Of a DNA stretch of 64,000 nt, positions 24,770 through 31,891 are shown piece by piece. The DNA comes from Maridesulfovibrio sp. (GTDB lineage Bacteria; Desulfobacterota; Desulfovibrionia; Desulfovibrionales; Desulfovibrionaceae). A model generated the notes under the pieces. It was not told the DNA's origin, did no database searches, and was given only the letters and a program-made list of their open reading frames with translations. The number at the start of each line of letters is the position of its first letter. Position 1 is the first letter of the stretch. The stretch is taken from assembly GCF_963676065.1 (NCBI RefSeq), contig NZ_OY780933.1, positions 744,001 through 808,000 of the forward strand, written 5' to 3'. The translations under genes and the position numbers were made by a program.

Positions 24770-25120
24770 ATGAGTACTGAAATGAATATTGAAAAATTCA
24801 GCCCCGCAACCGACATCATTGAAAATGAACAGGGCTTTTACATGTATGTGGATCTTCCCGGTGTAAGCAAAGAAGCCCTTGATATAGACCTTGATGAAAA
24901 CACCCTCATCGTATCAGGCAAAGCAGCAGCCGCACTCGGCGAAGATGAAAAATTCCTCGATCAGGAATTCTGCGAAGGCCAGTACACCCGCAGATTCACA
25001 ATCGCGGATGTTGTAGACCGCGAAAACATCAAGGCCAACCTTAAAAACGGAGTTCTGGAACTCTTCCTGCCTAAAATGCCGGAAGTCCAGCCCCGAAAAA
25101 TACAAATTACGAGTGAATAG
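24770..25120 (+). CDS. Small heat-shock protein (Hsp20), second copy
   Basis: A 116-residue Hsp20 with the core DIIENEQGFYMYVDLPGVSK to LKNGVLELFLPK and a short tail containing RKIQITS, which carries an I-x-I-like anchor. It is clearly diverged from the first copy. AAGGGGG precedes the ATG. The pair is co-transcribed and ends in a strong terminator. Confidence 0.93.
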   Translation: MSTEMNIEKFSPATDIIENEQGFYMYVDLPGVSKEALDIDLDENTLIVSGKAAAALGEDEKFLDQEFCEGQYTRRFTIADVVDRENIKANLKNGVLELFLPKMPEVQPRKIQITSE

Positions 25121-25151
25121 TTTTACGCTCCTTCACACCATGTCCCCCTCT

Positions 25152-25186
25152 AAAAAGGCTCCCTCTGCCACCGGGAGCCTTTTTAC
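25152..25186 (+). terminator. Rho-independent terminator after the Hsp20 pair
   Basis: AAAAAGGCTCCC and GGGAGCCTTTTT form a 12-bp stem with a nine-base loop and a T-run. Confidence 0.9.
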
Positions 25187-25305
25187 TTTGAAATTCCAGC
25201 CGCTATTAATTCCCGGCAGAAACATCGCCCCACGTCAGCTTAAGTTTGCCCGCAAAGAGCGTTTCTGGTAAACCGCTATAAAACCTTCCAAGGAGGAAAC
25301 ACAAA

Positions 25306-25890
25306 ATGAAACTATTCAAAATATTATTTATCAGCGCCCTCTTCTGTGCAGCCCTTTTCGCGGGAACCGCCAATGCGGCCGGCAAATCCGTTTTCGTAAA
25401 AATCCAGACCAATATGGGCAACATTGTCATGGAACTGGATCAGGAGAAAGCTCCTGCTACCGTGGAGAACTTCCTGCGCTATGTTAACGAAGGCCATTAT
25501 GACGGAACAATCTTTCATCGCGTAATCGACGGATTCATGATTCAGGGTGGTAACTTCGATAAAAATATGCAGAAACGCCCCACCCACGCCCCCATTCAAA
25601 ATGAAGCCCGCAACGGACTCTACAACGACAAATACACCGTAGCCATGGCCCGGACTAATGACCCCCACTCCGCCACAGACCAGTTCTTCATCAACGTTGC
25701 AAACAACAATTTTCTCAACTTTAAATCCGAATCCGGGTCAGGATGGGGTTACGCTGTTTTCGGCAAAGTCATCGGCGGTAAGAAAGTTGTCGATAAAATC
25801 GCTAAAGCAGTGACCTTCCGCAAGGGAGCCTACGATGATGTCCCGGTTAAACCCATTACCATAATCAAGGCTGAAGAACTTAAACAATAG
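25306..25890 (+). CDS. Exported cyclophilin-type peptidyl-prolyl isomerase
   Basis: A 194-residue protein with a Sec signal peptide ending ANA (about residue 24), so a periplasmic folding catalyst. Cyclophilin motifs are GNIVMELDQEKAPATVENFL, GTIFHRVIDGFMIQGG (catalytic Arg), ATDQFFINVANNNFL and WGYAVFGKVIGG. The layout matches PpiA. CAAGGAGG precedes the ATG. It is monocistronic with a terminator. Confidence 0.94.
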   Translation: MKLFKILFISALFCAALFAGTANAAGKSVFVKIQTNMGNIVMELDQEKAPATVENFLRYVNEGHYDGTIFHRVIDGFMIQGGNFDKNMQKRPTHAPIQNEARNGLYNDKYTVAMARTNDPHSATDQFFINVANNNFLNFKSESGSGWGYAVFGKVIGGKKVVDKIAKAVTFRKGAYDDVPVKPITIIKAEELKQ

Positions 25891-25914
25891 CGATCATTTT
25901 CACTCGCCAGAATA

Positions 25915-25945
25915 CCCCCGGCACCATGTGCCGGGGGATTTTTTT
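25915..25945 (+). terminator. Rho-independent terminator after the cyclophilin gene
   Basis: CCCCCGGCAC and GTGCCGGGGG form a perfect 10-bp stem with a three-base loop, followed by ATTTTTTT. The T-run runs into a TTGACA (25944-25949) that may be the -35 of the next gene. Confidence 0.92.
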
Positions 25946-26009
25946 GACAACCGCAATCCGAACTTTTATGTATGGGCAAAATTTGAAAATTGTTCCCGGA
26001 GGAAATCTC

Positions 26010-26666
26010 ATGCACATAAAAAATAAACTCTCTGTAGCCATCATCCTTGCCCTTACGCTGGGTTTGGCCGGATGCCAGTCCGCATATTACAAAACCATGG
26101 AAAGCTTTGGCTACCACAAGCGTGACATTCTGGTTTCCAACGTGGAAAAAGCCCGTGAATCTCAGGAAGAAGCAAGTGAACAATTCAAAAGCGCACTTGA
26201 TAAATTCAGCGCACTGACCGGTTTTCACGGCGGAGATCTTGAGGATACTTACGAACGCCTCAACGATGAGTATGAAAGCAGTGAAGCTGCGGCAGCCGAT
26301 GTCCGCAAAAGGATTGATGCGGTGGCAGAAGTCGGGAATGACCTTTTTGATGAATGGAAAACCGAACTTTCCCAGTACACCAGCAGCAAGCTGCGCAATG
26401 ACAGCCGGGTCAAACTCTCCAAGACAAAAAGCAAATTTAAAAAGATGCTCTCAGCCATGCGCAAGGCGGAAAAGAAAATCGCCCCTGTGTTGAATGTTTT
26501 TCACGATCAGGTACTTTACCTGAAGCACAACCTGAACGCACAGGCCATCGCTTCGCTTAAATCAGAGCTAAGCAATCTTGAAACCGACATAGGCAAACTT
26601 ATCGCGGAAATGCAGCGTTCCATCGATGAAGCCAACGCCTTTATCAAGGATCTTAAAAAACAATAG
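26010..26666 (+). CDS. DUF2959-family lipoprotein
   Basis: A 218-residue predicted lipoprotein. The signal peptide ends LGLAGC, a good lipobox. The rest is almost all helix with long coiled-coil segments (VEKARESQEEASEQFKSALD; LKSELSNLETDIGKLIAEMQ). The YYKTMESFGYHKRDILV start of the mature part is typical of DUF2959. The function is unknown and an envelope role is likely. The start is the ATG at 26010 behind CGGAGGA. The longer frame would run back into the terminator. Confidence 0.85.
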   Translation: MHIKNKLSVAIILALTLGLAGCQSAYYKTMESFGYHKRDILVSNVEKARESQEEASEQFKSALDKFSALTGFHGGDLEDTYERLNDEYESSEAAAADVRKRIDAVAEVGNDLFDEWKTELSQYTSSKLRNDSRVKLSKTKSKFKKMLSAMRKAEKKIAPVLNVFHDQVLYLKHNLNAQAIASLKSELSNLETDIGKLIAEMQRSIDEANAFIKDLKKQ

Positions 26667-26693
26667 ATTTTCAATCTCTGCCCATTAAACATG

Positions 26694-26731
26694 AAAAATC
26701 CCCGGTACATTCAAGTTCCGGGGATTTTTTT
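26694..26731 (+). terminator. Rho-independent terminator
   Basis: AAAAATCCCCGG and CCGGGGATTTTT form a 12-bp stem with a 12-base loop. It has T on both sides, so it can also serve the minus-strand gene at 26764. Confidence 0.85.
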
Positions 26732-26763
26732 AGCTTGTTAATCTGTTGCGATGCGAAATCGGT

Positions 26764-27147
26764 CTAGCCGTTTACCACCTGCAACTGTTTTTTTACAAAT
26801 TCCAATTCATCTTCAGAGCGATTCTCTGCAAGTTCAGCCAAGGCCTGAGCGCAGAATGTAAGCATTACATCTGTATTCAACCCCAACAAAATGGAGCCGT
26901 TTGAAACGATACAGGTTTCACCCTGATCTTCCATGAGATATGCTCTCTTCTCGCGTTCTTCACCTTTTCTGAATGCAATGGAATAGCCCGTGCGCCCCTT
27001 CTCGGTACTGAAAATTTTTTCAGATACCAACTCCCCACTATCCTCGTTGTAATTGAGGGATTCATTTTCAAGCTTTCCGATAAAGGAAATCTGGCCACCA
27101 AAATCATTTTCCAGAGTCACCCTTTTCAGGGCAGCTGACTTTTTCAT
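26764..27147 (-). CDS. Hypothetical protein
   Basis: A 127-residue soluble, acidic protein that I do not recognise. The first two thirds are beta-rich (QISFIGKLENESLNYNED, TGYSIAFRKGEE, GETCIVSNGSILLGL), and the end is helical (LTFCAQALAELAENRSEDEL). It has no signal peptide. AAGGA lies close to the ATG. The excisionase-like gene lies 22 bases upstream on the same strand, so the two are probably co-transcribed. Confidence 0.6.
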   Translation of the reverse strand: MKKSAALKRVTLENDFGGQISFIGKLENESLNYNEDSGELVSEKIFSTEKGRTGYSIAFRKGEEREKRAYLMEDQGETCIVSNGSILLGLNTDVMLTFCAQALAELAENRSEDELEFVKKQLQVVNG

Positions 27148-27169
27148 GATCCTTGTCCACCGATGTTTC

Positions 27170-27427
27170 TCAAATGGGCAGTTTCAGTTGCTCAGGACCG
27201 TCTTTATTCTCCTTTCCTTTCCTGGGAGCCGCCTGCAAACCGGATTCAATATATTCCAGCAGGGAACTTTCCGGCACACGCCACTGGCTGCCGACCTTAA
27301 TACCCCGAATCTTTCCCTCCTGAATAAGCCTGTAGGCCGTTCTGGAGTGAATTCTCAGCGTTTCGGCAATCTCTCGTACCGTGTATAGCGTAGGCGAGGG
27401 AGTCAAAGCCTTGTCCTGATTTTTCAA
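27170..27427 (-). CDS. Excisionase-type helix-turn-helix DNA-binding protein
   Basis: An 85-residue MerR/Xis-like winged helix. LYTVREIAETLRIHSRTAYRLIQEG is the recognition helix pair and IRGIKVGSQWRVPESSLLEYIESG the wing and third helix. No integrase or other phage gene is nearby, so it is more likely a small regulator than an excisionase. No ATG is available ahead of the domain; the TTG at 27427 has no Shine-Dalgarno sequence and lies only about 12 bases after the candidate -10, so a nearly leaderless mRNA is possible. Confidence 0.7.
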   Translation of the reverse strand: MKNQDKALTPSPTLYTVREIAETLRIHSRTAYRLIQEGKIRGIKVGSQWRVPESSLLEYIESGLQAAPRKGKENKDGPEQLKLPI

Positions 27428-27433
27428 AATTAC

Positions 27434-27467
27434 ACTACGATGTAGTTCTTATGACATTATTTGTCAA
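27434..27467 (-). promoter_or_regulatory. Candidate promoter with an overlapping inverted repeat
   Basis: On the minus strand TTGACA (27467-27462), 17 bases, TACATC (27444-27439). The -10 is covered by ACTAC-GAT-GTAGT (27434-27446), a possible operator for autoregulation by the HTH protein whose start lies next to it. A second TGTCAA occurs at 27472. Confidence 0.45.
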
Positions 27468-27617
27468 AAAATGTCAAAGAAATACACTCCTGCCTATTCT
27501 TTTCTGCAACAACACTCCAACAATCATGAAATTATCTGAAATTACAGATTAAATAACTGAATCCCCCCTCAATTAAATGATGTCTGCAATCAATGGCTTC
27601 ACTTAAAAAAAATTTAA

Positions 27618-27668
27618 TTCATAAAAAAAAGTCCCTCAGGCAGGTGCCTAAGGGACTTTTTTTATGAA
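27618..27668 (-). terminator. Bidirectional terminator
   Basis: A long stem (TTCATAAAAAAAAGTCCCT..AGGCA with TGCCTAAGGGACTTTTTTTATGAA) with A and T runs on both sides. It ends the GT39 gene on the minus strand. Confidence 0.85.
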
Positions 27669-27682
27669 TCTTGAAAGTAGCT

Positions 27683-29275
27683 TTAAAATCTCAGTCTGGG
27701 ATCTCGCGGCCAGTAGCCATTGTAATCGTAACAGAGATAGACTGTGAATTTCCGAGACGGTTTGCCGCGAAATGTCGTCTGGATATGGATGGGCGAGCTC
27801 ACCCTTTTAAACATTTTCTTCAGGTCTGGACTGGTGTCGGTATGGAATCTCTTGATCACGTAGACAGAATCCCAACCGATCTTATCTAACGGTCCGGGCC
27901 AGAGGTCATACTGGTTCATGCGCCTGCTGGTCCATGCACAGTAGGTTCGCGGTTGCCCCGGCACATAAAAAGCCAGTGCAGCGGTCATATCATACTCGTC
28001 ACTCATGACAAAAACTTTGGATGGATCTTTGAACTGGCTCTTTTCCAAAGCCACTACCTGCTGACCGAGATCGGTCCATCCTTTTAAGCGATGTGTGGGG
28101 TTCAGATTATCCGGCAGGGGAACTAGATTCTGAAAATGGAGAACAACAAATATAATAATACTTAAAGTTATCCACAGGGTGCGCAATTTTCCTCTACGTC
28201 TCCAGAAGCTTTCAAAAGCAAATCCGGCAATCATTACCCCGCTGACATAAGAAATAACCGCCCAGTTACCCAGTACCTTGGCGTGAAAACTCCAGGCAAA
28301 AAAGAACAACCAGACCGGCAGAAAAAAAACGGAGAGCAGCGCACTTTGCCGATAGCTCAGATCCATGAGATTACGGCCCTTCCCTCTAAGTACGAAGAGC
28401 AAGGCCGCAAAACCGGCTATGAACATAAACAGCAGCCACCACGGAGTGGCCATGCCGACCTGCTCACCCAAAAAGGGCAGAAAACGATCGAAACGCACCA
28501 GATGAGAGGCTTTCTCCCCGGATGCACCGATCAGATAAAGCACATGCTTGTAGCCCACAAAATCATTCTGCATATTCCAGATCAGTGTGGGCAGGAAACC
28601 GAGAAAAAGTCCCCCGCAAAGCGACAGGAACAACTTGCGCCAGAAGCCGCGCGGCAACCTTTCACGGCGGCTGAGCAGCAGCCCGTAAATAACGGAAAGT
28701 CCGGCAAAGCCCAGCATGGTATATTTCGCCAGAATCCCCAGCCCGAAAAAGAAAGTCATCACCAGAAACGGTTTGGTCCGGGATTCGTTGGAATCACGCT
28801 CCAGCCCCGGAGAATGAGGGATCGAAGCCTTATATAATGCGAAGAATGCGCAGCTCCAGCAAAGGATGAAAGGATTATCCGTGGTCATCAGAATTCCGAG
28901 AGCCAGATAAACCGGCATGGAATTGTAGATAATCAGGGTCCAGATAGCCGCAGCAGGCCTTTTCCACATTTTGGCCATGCCCCAGTAAATCACTATCTGG
29001 GTCAGAAACGAACCTACTACCGATCCGAACCGCACCCCGAATTCAGTATTACCGAAAACCGTGGTCCACAGCTTGATTATCCATGCGATCAGCGGGCCTT
29101 TGGAGTAATAGGTAAGCTGCATGTGCCTTGTCCAATCCCAGTACTGGGATTCATCCTGCACAAGATTAAGCTGCCCGGTGCCCAAAAACCAGAGCCTTGC
29201 AAAGGTGCTTATACAAATTATTGCTACAGCCCAGATCATGGGCTTGCTTTTAAACGAATCATTCAACGACAACAC
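27683..29275 (-). CDS. GT39-family membrane glycosyltransferase (ArnT-like)
   Basis: A 530-residue polytopic enzyme of the PMT/ArnT superfamily. It transfers a sugar from a polyprenyl-phosphate donor on the periplasmic side. The first periplasmic loop has the expected acidic pair in LNLVQDESQYWDW, followed by TYYSKGPLIAWIIKLW. About ten to twelve hydrophobic segments precede a soluble C-terminal part (about 410-530). I start it at the GTG at 29275, because AAGGAGGT lies eight bases upstream; the longer frame to 29362 has no such site. The acceptor could be lipid A or another glycan; see the GT2/YdjC pair at 51-53 kb. Confidence 0.85.
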   Translation of the reverse strand: MLSLNDSFKSKPMIWAVAIICISTFARLWFLGTGQLNLVQDESQYWDWTRHMQLTYYSKGPLIAWIIKLWTTVFGNTEFGVRFGSVVGSFLTQIVIYWGMAKMWKRPAAAIWTLIIYNSMPVYLALGILMTTDNPFILCWSCAFFALYKASIPHSPGLERDSNESRTKPFLVMTFFFGLGILAKYTMLGFAGLSVIYGLLLSRRERLPRGFWRKLFLSLCGGLFLGFLPTLIWNMQNDFVGYKHVLYLIGASGEKASHLVRFDRFLPFLGEQVGMATPWWLLFMFIAGFAALLFVLRGKGRNLMDLSYRQSALLSVFFLPVWLFFFAWSFHAKVLGNWAVISYVSGVMIAGFAFESFWRRRGKLRTLWITLSIIIFVVLHFQNLVPLPDNLNPTHRLKGWTDLGQQVVALEKSQFKDPSKVFVMSDEYDMTAALAFYVPGQPRTYCAWTSRRMNQYDLWPGPLDKIGWDSVYVIKRFHTDTSPDLKKMFKRVSSPIHIQTTFRGKPSRKFTVYLCYDYNGYWPRDPRLRF

Positions 29276-29351
29276 TTTATGTGACCTCCTTGCGAGGAAA
29301 CTCATATCCAAGGCTGGTGTATAAAACAACAGCCCGTTTAACTTCTGGTAA

Positions 29352-29382
29352 TAACAAAACAAAGCCCCCGTTAGCAGGGGGC
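29352..29382 (-). terminator. Rho-independent terminator after fliN
   Basis: On the minus strand GCCCCC and GGGGGC pair across a seven-base loop, followed by TTTGTTTTG. Confidence 0.75.
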
Positions 29383-29424
29383 GGATAATTCAGAAAAATT
29401 TTCCCTGATTCCGGTGGGGCCGCT

Positions 29425-29694
29425 TTAAAGCCCCAGCTTTTTAATCCTGTCTTCAGGTTTGATGATCTCAGTGACCCTGAATCCGAAATTTTCATTTATA
29501 ACAACAAGCTCACCACGCGCTACCAGACGTCCTTCCACGTACATATCCAGCGGTTCCCCGGCAAGCTTGTGCAACTCGATAACAGTACCCTGACCGAACT
29601 GTATAATCTCATTAACCAAAAGCTTGGTCCGGCCCATTTCTACCTTGACTTCAAGGGGGATATCCAGAATGCGTTTCAGACTTTGCTCAGCCAT
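29425..29694 (-). CDS. fliN: Flagellar motor switch protein FliN
   Basis: An 89-residue SpoA/FliN domain protein, a component of the flagellar C-ring that controls rotation direction and export. It has the family core ILDIPLEVKVEMGRTKLLVNEI, GTVIELHKLAGEPLDMYV and LVARGELVVINENFGFRVTEI. The length is that of the minimal domain, without the N-terminal extension of Escherichia coli FliN. GGAGTT precedes the ATG. It lies apart from a main flagellar cluster, downstream of the DNA-repair-like module. Confidence 0.93.
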   Translation of the reverse strand: MAEQSLKRILDIPLEVKVEMGRTKLLVNEIIQFGQGTVIELHKLAGEPLDMYVEGRLVARGELVVINENFGFRVTEIIKPEDRIKKLGL

Positions 29695-29794
29695 TTATAT
29701 AAACTCCACTAAAAATCGTGATTAACTGAGGTAACAGGATACAGCAAAAAACCGCAAACAACCAGCTTAAGCCAAGTTGATTAATTTCAGTATG

Positions 29795-30430
29795 TTACTT
29801 GACACACTGAACTTTAGGCCCACCCTCTTTCTGCTGTTGCAGAGCAAGAATAGCATCCGCGCTTTCTGAAAACAAATCCAAAGGATGGTGACTGATAACC
29901 AGTACCTGAAAACCCAGCCGTTCGGCAATGGTACCGATAAGCTCCATGAACCGGGGAACAAGGTCCGGTCTCAGCCAGCAGTCCTGCTCATCCAGTACCA
30001 AAAAAGGACGATGTGCTTCCGGATTAAGTCTCGAAAGAGCAATCAACCGCAGTCCCACAGACAGGATATTGCAGACCGATCCGCCCTGCCCGACCATAAT
30101 ATCTTCCTCTCCGCCCTGATTCAAAATCTGAAAATCCACCTGCAATTTCTTATCACGTATGGACGCGACCGCTTTAACCTCGCGGTCCTGACCCAGAATT
30201 TCACGGATAGCATGAGTCAGATTGGTCTCAAGCTCGCTTAGGAGTTCACCGAATAAAGCAGTGGAAAGCTCTTCCAGACGCACAGCAGCTCCCGGTGCCA
30301 GCTCCAGAAATTCATCAATTCTGCTCCCCTCTTTGCGCAAAGACAGCCAATCGTCCAAACGAGATGAAGCCTTGGCGCTCAGGCGATCAGCACGACGCTC
30401 CAAAGATTCCAATGTGGGAAGATCTGTCAT
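29795..30430 (-). CDS. C-terminal half of a split SbcC/Rad50-like ATPase
   Basis: A 211-residue protein that carries only the second half of a Rad50/SMC-type nucleotide-binding domain. The N-terminal 100 residues form a helical arm. A variant signature motif GQGGSVCNILSVGLRL lies near 117-132, Walker B FLVLDEQDCWLRPD near 150-164 with the catalytic Glu, and an H-loop LVISHHPLDLF. There is no Walker A. It is the last of four minus-strand genes that include the matching Walker A/zinc-hook half (31881-33218) and an Mre11-like nuclease. The start is the ATG at 30430, because the upstream GGAGGCATTA is the end of a dispersed repeat; the longer frame would translate that repeat. Confidence 0.82.
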   Translation of the reverse strand: MTDLPTLESLERRADRLSAKASSRLDDWLSLRKEGSRIDEFLELAPGAAVRLEELSTALFGELLSELETNLTHAIREILGQDREVKAVASIRDKKLQVDFQILNQGGEEDIMVGQGGSVCNILSVGLRLIALSRLNPEAHRPFLVLDEQDCWLRPDLVPRFMELIGTIAERLGFQVLVISHHPLDLFSESADAILALQQQKEGGPKVQCVK

Positions 30431-30433
30431 TAA

Positions 30434-30520
30434 TGCCTCCGGCGGTCCTTCGGAGACCAAAGACCCCTTTGAAAAGGGTTCTCTGGACTCCCCTAAACTT
30501 TTTGATAGGGCTTCGCCATT
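30434..30520 (-). repeat. Dispersed repeat upstream of the ATPase C-half gene
   Basis: On the minus strand it begins GGCGAAGCCCTATCAAAAA, has an imperfect AACCCTTTTCAAAGGGG inverted repeat and ends GACCGCCGGAGGCA, four bases before the ATG. It is most similar to the copy before murJ. Confidence 0.65.
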
Positions 30521-30557
30521 TTTATTCGCGTAATTTTGCGTATTCATACACAATAAA

Positions 30558-30633
30558 AACCATTAAAAATTTTGAGAATTCTTAAACCCTTTTTTCAAAA
30601 AGGGGTTAAGCCCTCGGAGAGCCGCCGGAGGCA
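30558..30633 (+). repeat. Dispersed repeat, opposite orientation
   Basis: ATTAAAAATTTTGAGAATTCT, then TTAAACCC...GGGGTTAAG, then GCCGCCGGAGGCA. It begins next to the previous copy in the gap between two minus-strand genes, so the two copies form a large inverted pair. Confidence 0.65.
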
Positions 30634-30951
30634 TTAATTATTGCCTTCCAAATTATCCAGACCTTCTTTGATGGACATGATGTGTTCACGGTACTCATTG
30701 ACCAGCCGTGCGTTTTCCGCTTTTTTTTCTTCCAGAAGTTTAGCCAGTTCCTGCGGATCGCTGGTCCCATATTGAGCCTTTGCTTCTTCTTCAAGAGCGG
30801 CAAGCTGGCTGGTGGTGCTGGCAAGTTCCTGCTCAGTACGAATTTTCTTATCATGCAGCCATTTATGCTGCTCTTTGAGAAGAGCCAGTTCCTGTTCAAG
30901 ACCGTTAGCGGGCTGATTCGCGCCGTTATTCATTCCATTACCCATTGCCAT
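30634..30951 (-). CDS. Small coiled-coil protein of the Rad50/Mre11-like module
   Basis: A 105-residue protein. After a Gly/Asn-rich start (MAMGNGMNNGANQ) the rest is one long amphipathic coiled coil (LEQELALLKEQHKWLHDKK; LEEEAKAQYG; LLEEKKAENARLVNEYREH). The ATG at 30951 follows ACGGAGGTTACCG and overlaps the end of the nuclease gene by 14 bases, so translation is coupled. It could supply or stabilise the returning arm of the split ATPase coiled coil (inference). I do not recognise a named family. Confidence 0.75.
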   Translation of the reverse strand: MAMGNGMNNGANQPANGLEQELALLKEQHKWLHDKKIRTEQELASTTSQLAALEEEAKAQYGTSDPQELAKLLEEKKAENARLVNEYREHIMSIKEGLDNLEGNN

Positions 30952-31891
30952 CGGTAACCTCCGTATACAAATCCCAGATAAGTGCACTTTCAGGCTCACC
31001 GGGATCGATATTATCCGTTAAAAACTGTTTCAACCCTTCGCCTTCATGGGTCCTTTTCCATGCCAGACGTTCAAGGCCCTGTAGAAATTTTGATTCAGCC
31101 GCCGCGCTGTCTTCGGCTGCCGGCGGAAAATCCTGATCCGGGAAAACCTCATAAAAATCGCGATGCGGGATATCCCATTTTTCCAGATCTTCACAATCCG
31201 GGGTCCAGATTGATGCCCTCATCTTACGTTCAAGGGCGTAGCGGGAAAAAGTCAGCCGGGTGATGTTTCCGGGATTGGCCCAAGTGGTCATGCCTTTGGT
31301 TATCGAATCCCGCGGCCCATGAATATGACCGTTGATGATCCAGTCTATGCCCGGTTTTTCCTTGATGGCGTGTTGTTTTTTCTCACACTCGGGAAAAGAA
31401 ATATTATGATGGGTCACCCAGATAACTTTAAGATATTTTCCCTCTTCGCGATCAAATTCTTTAGGGATTGGAGTGGAATCCGGAGATGCACCGACCAGCA
31501 CCATCCCTTGCGGAGTTTCCAGCTCAAATGCCGGACCCTGTTCACTCATGAGCCTAATCACCCCGGCGGCATCAAGCACGGCCATGGAAACATCCGGTGT
31601 AAAACGGGCCTGATACTTATCGTGATTGCCAACCAGCACAAAAGGCTTGTAGGGGCCGAACACTCTGATCATATCCACCAGCAATGAATTGCCGTTATCG
31701 CGCGGCCAATGGAAAAGATCACCGAGAATAAGTGGGACCATATCCAGCTCTGCGGCACGCTTAAAGCAGGCATCAAGCTTATCCAGCACATCTGCGGCAA
31801 AATCACCCAGCCGCTGTCCCGGAGGGGTGGAAGCTATATGCGGGTCTCCGATAAAAAAAAGACCGTTACCCTGTACTTTTTCAAGACTCAT
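30938..31891 (-). CDS. SbcD/Mre11-like metallophosphoesterase
   Basis: A calcineurin-type nuclease of 317 residues. All metal motifs are present: FFIGDPHIA (D-x-H), ILGDLFHW (GD), LVGNHDKYQ (GNHD), VTHHNISF and NGHIHGPRD (GHxH). This is the Mre11/SbcD catalytic set. The C-terminal 100 residues are a separate domain that could dock to the ATPase. The start is the ATG at 31891, inside the last 11 bases of the ATPase N-half gene (ATGAGTCTTGA overlap). It is the presumed nuclease partner of the split ATPase. Confidence 0.87.
   Translation of the reverse strand: MSLEKVQGNGLFFIGDPHIASTPPGQRLGDFAADVLDKLDACFKRAAELDMVPLILGDLFHWPRDNGNSLLVDMIRVFGPYKPFVLVGNHDKYQARFTPDVSMAVLDAAGVIRLMSEQGPAFELETPQGMVLVGASPDSTPIPKEFDREEGKYLKVIWVTHHNISFPECEKKQHAIKEKPGIDWIINGHIHGPRDSITKGMTTWANPGNITRLTFSRYALERKMRASIWTPDCEDLEKWDIPHRDFYEVFPDQDFPPAAEDSAAAESKFLQGLERLAWKRTHEGEGLKQFLTDNIDPGEPESALIWDLYTEVTDGNG

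Noticed and set aside
27170-27427. Phage excisionase
   Set aside because: The domain fits, but no integrase, attachment site or other phage gene is nearby, so it is listed as a general HTH protein.
28283-28837. 184-codon open frame on the plus strand
   Set aside because: It is antisense to the GT39 gene and rich in Gln/Lys/Pro, as expected from the complement of a membrane protein.
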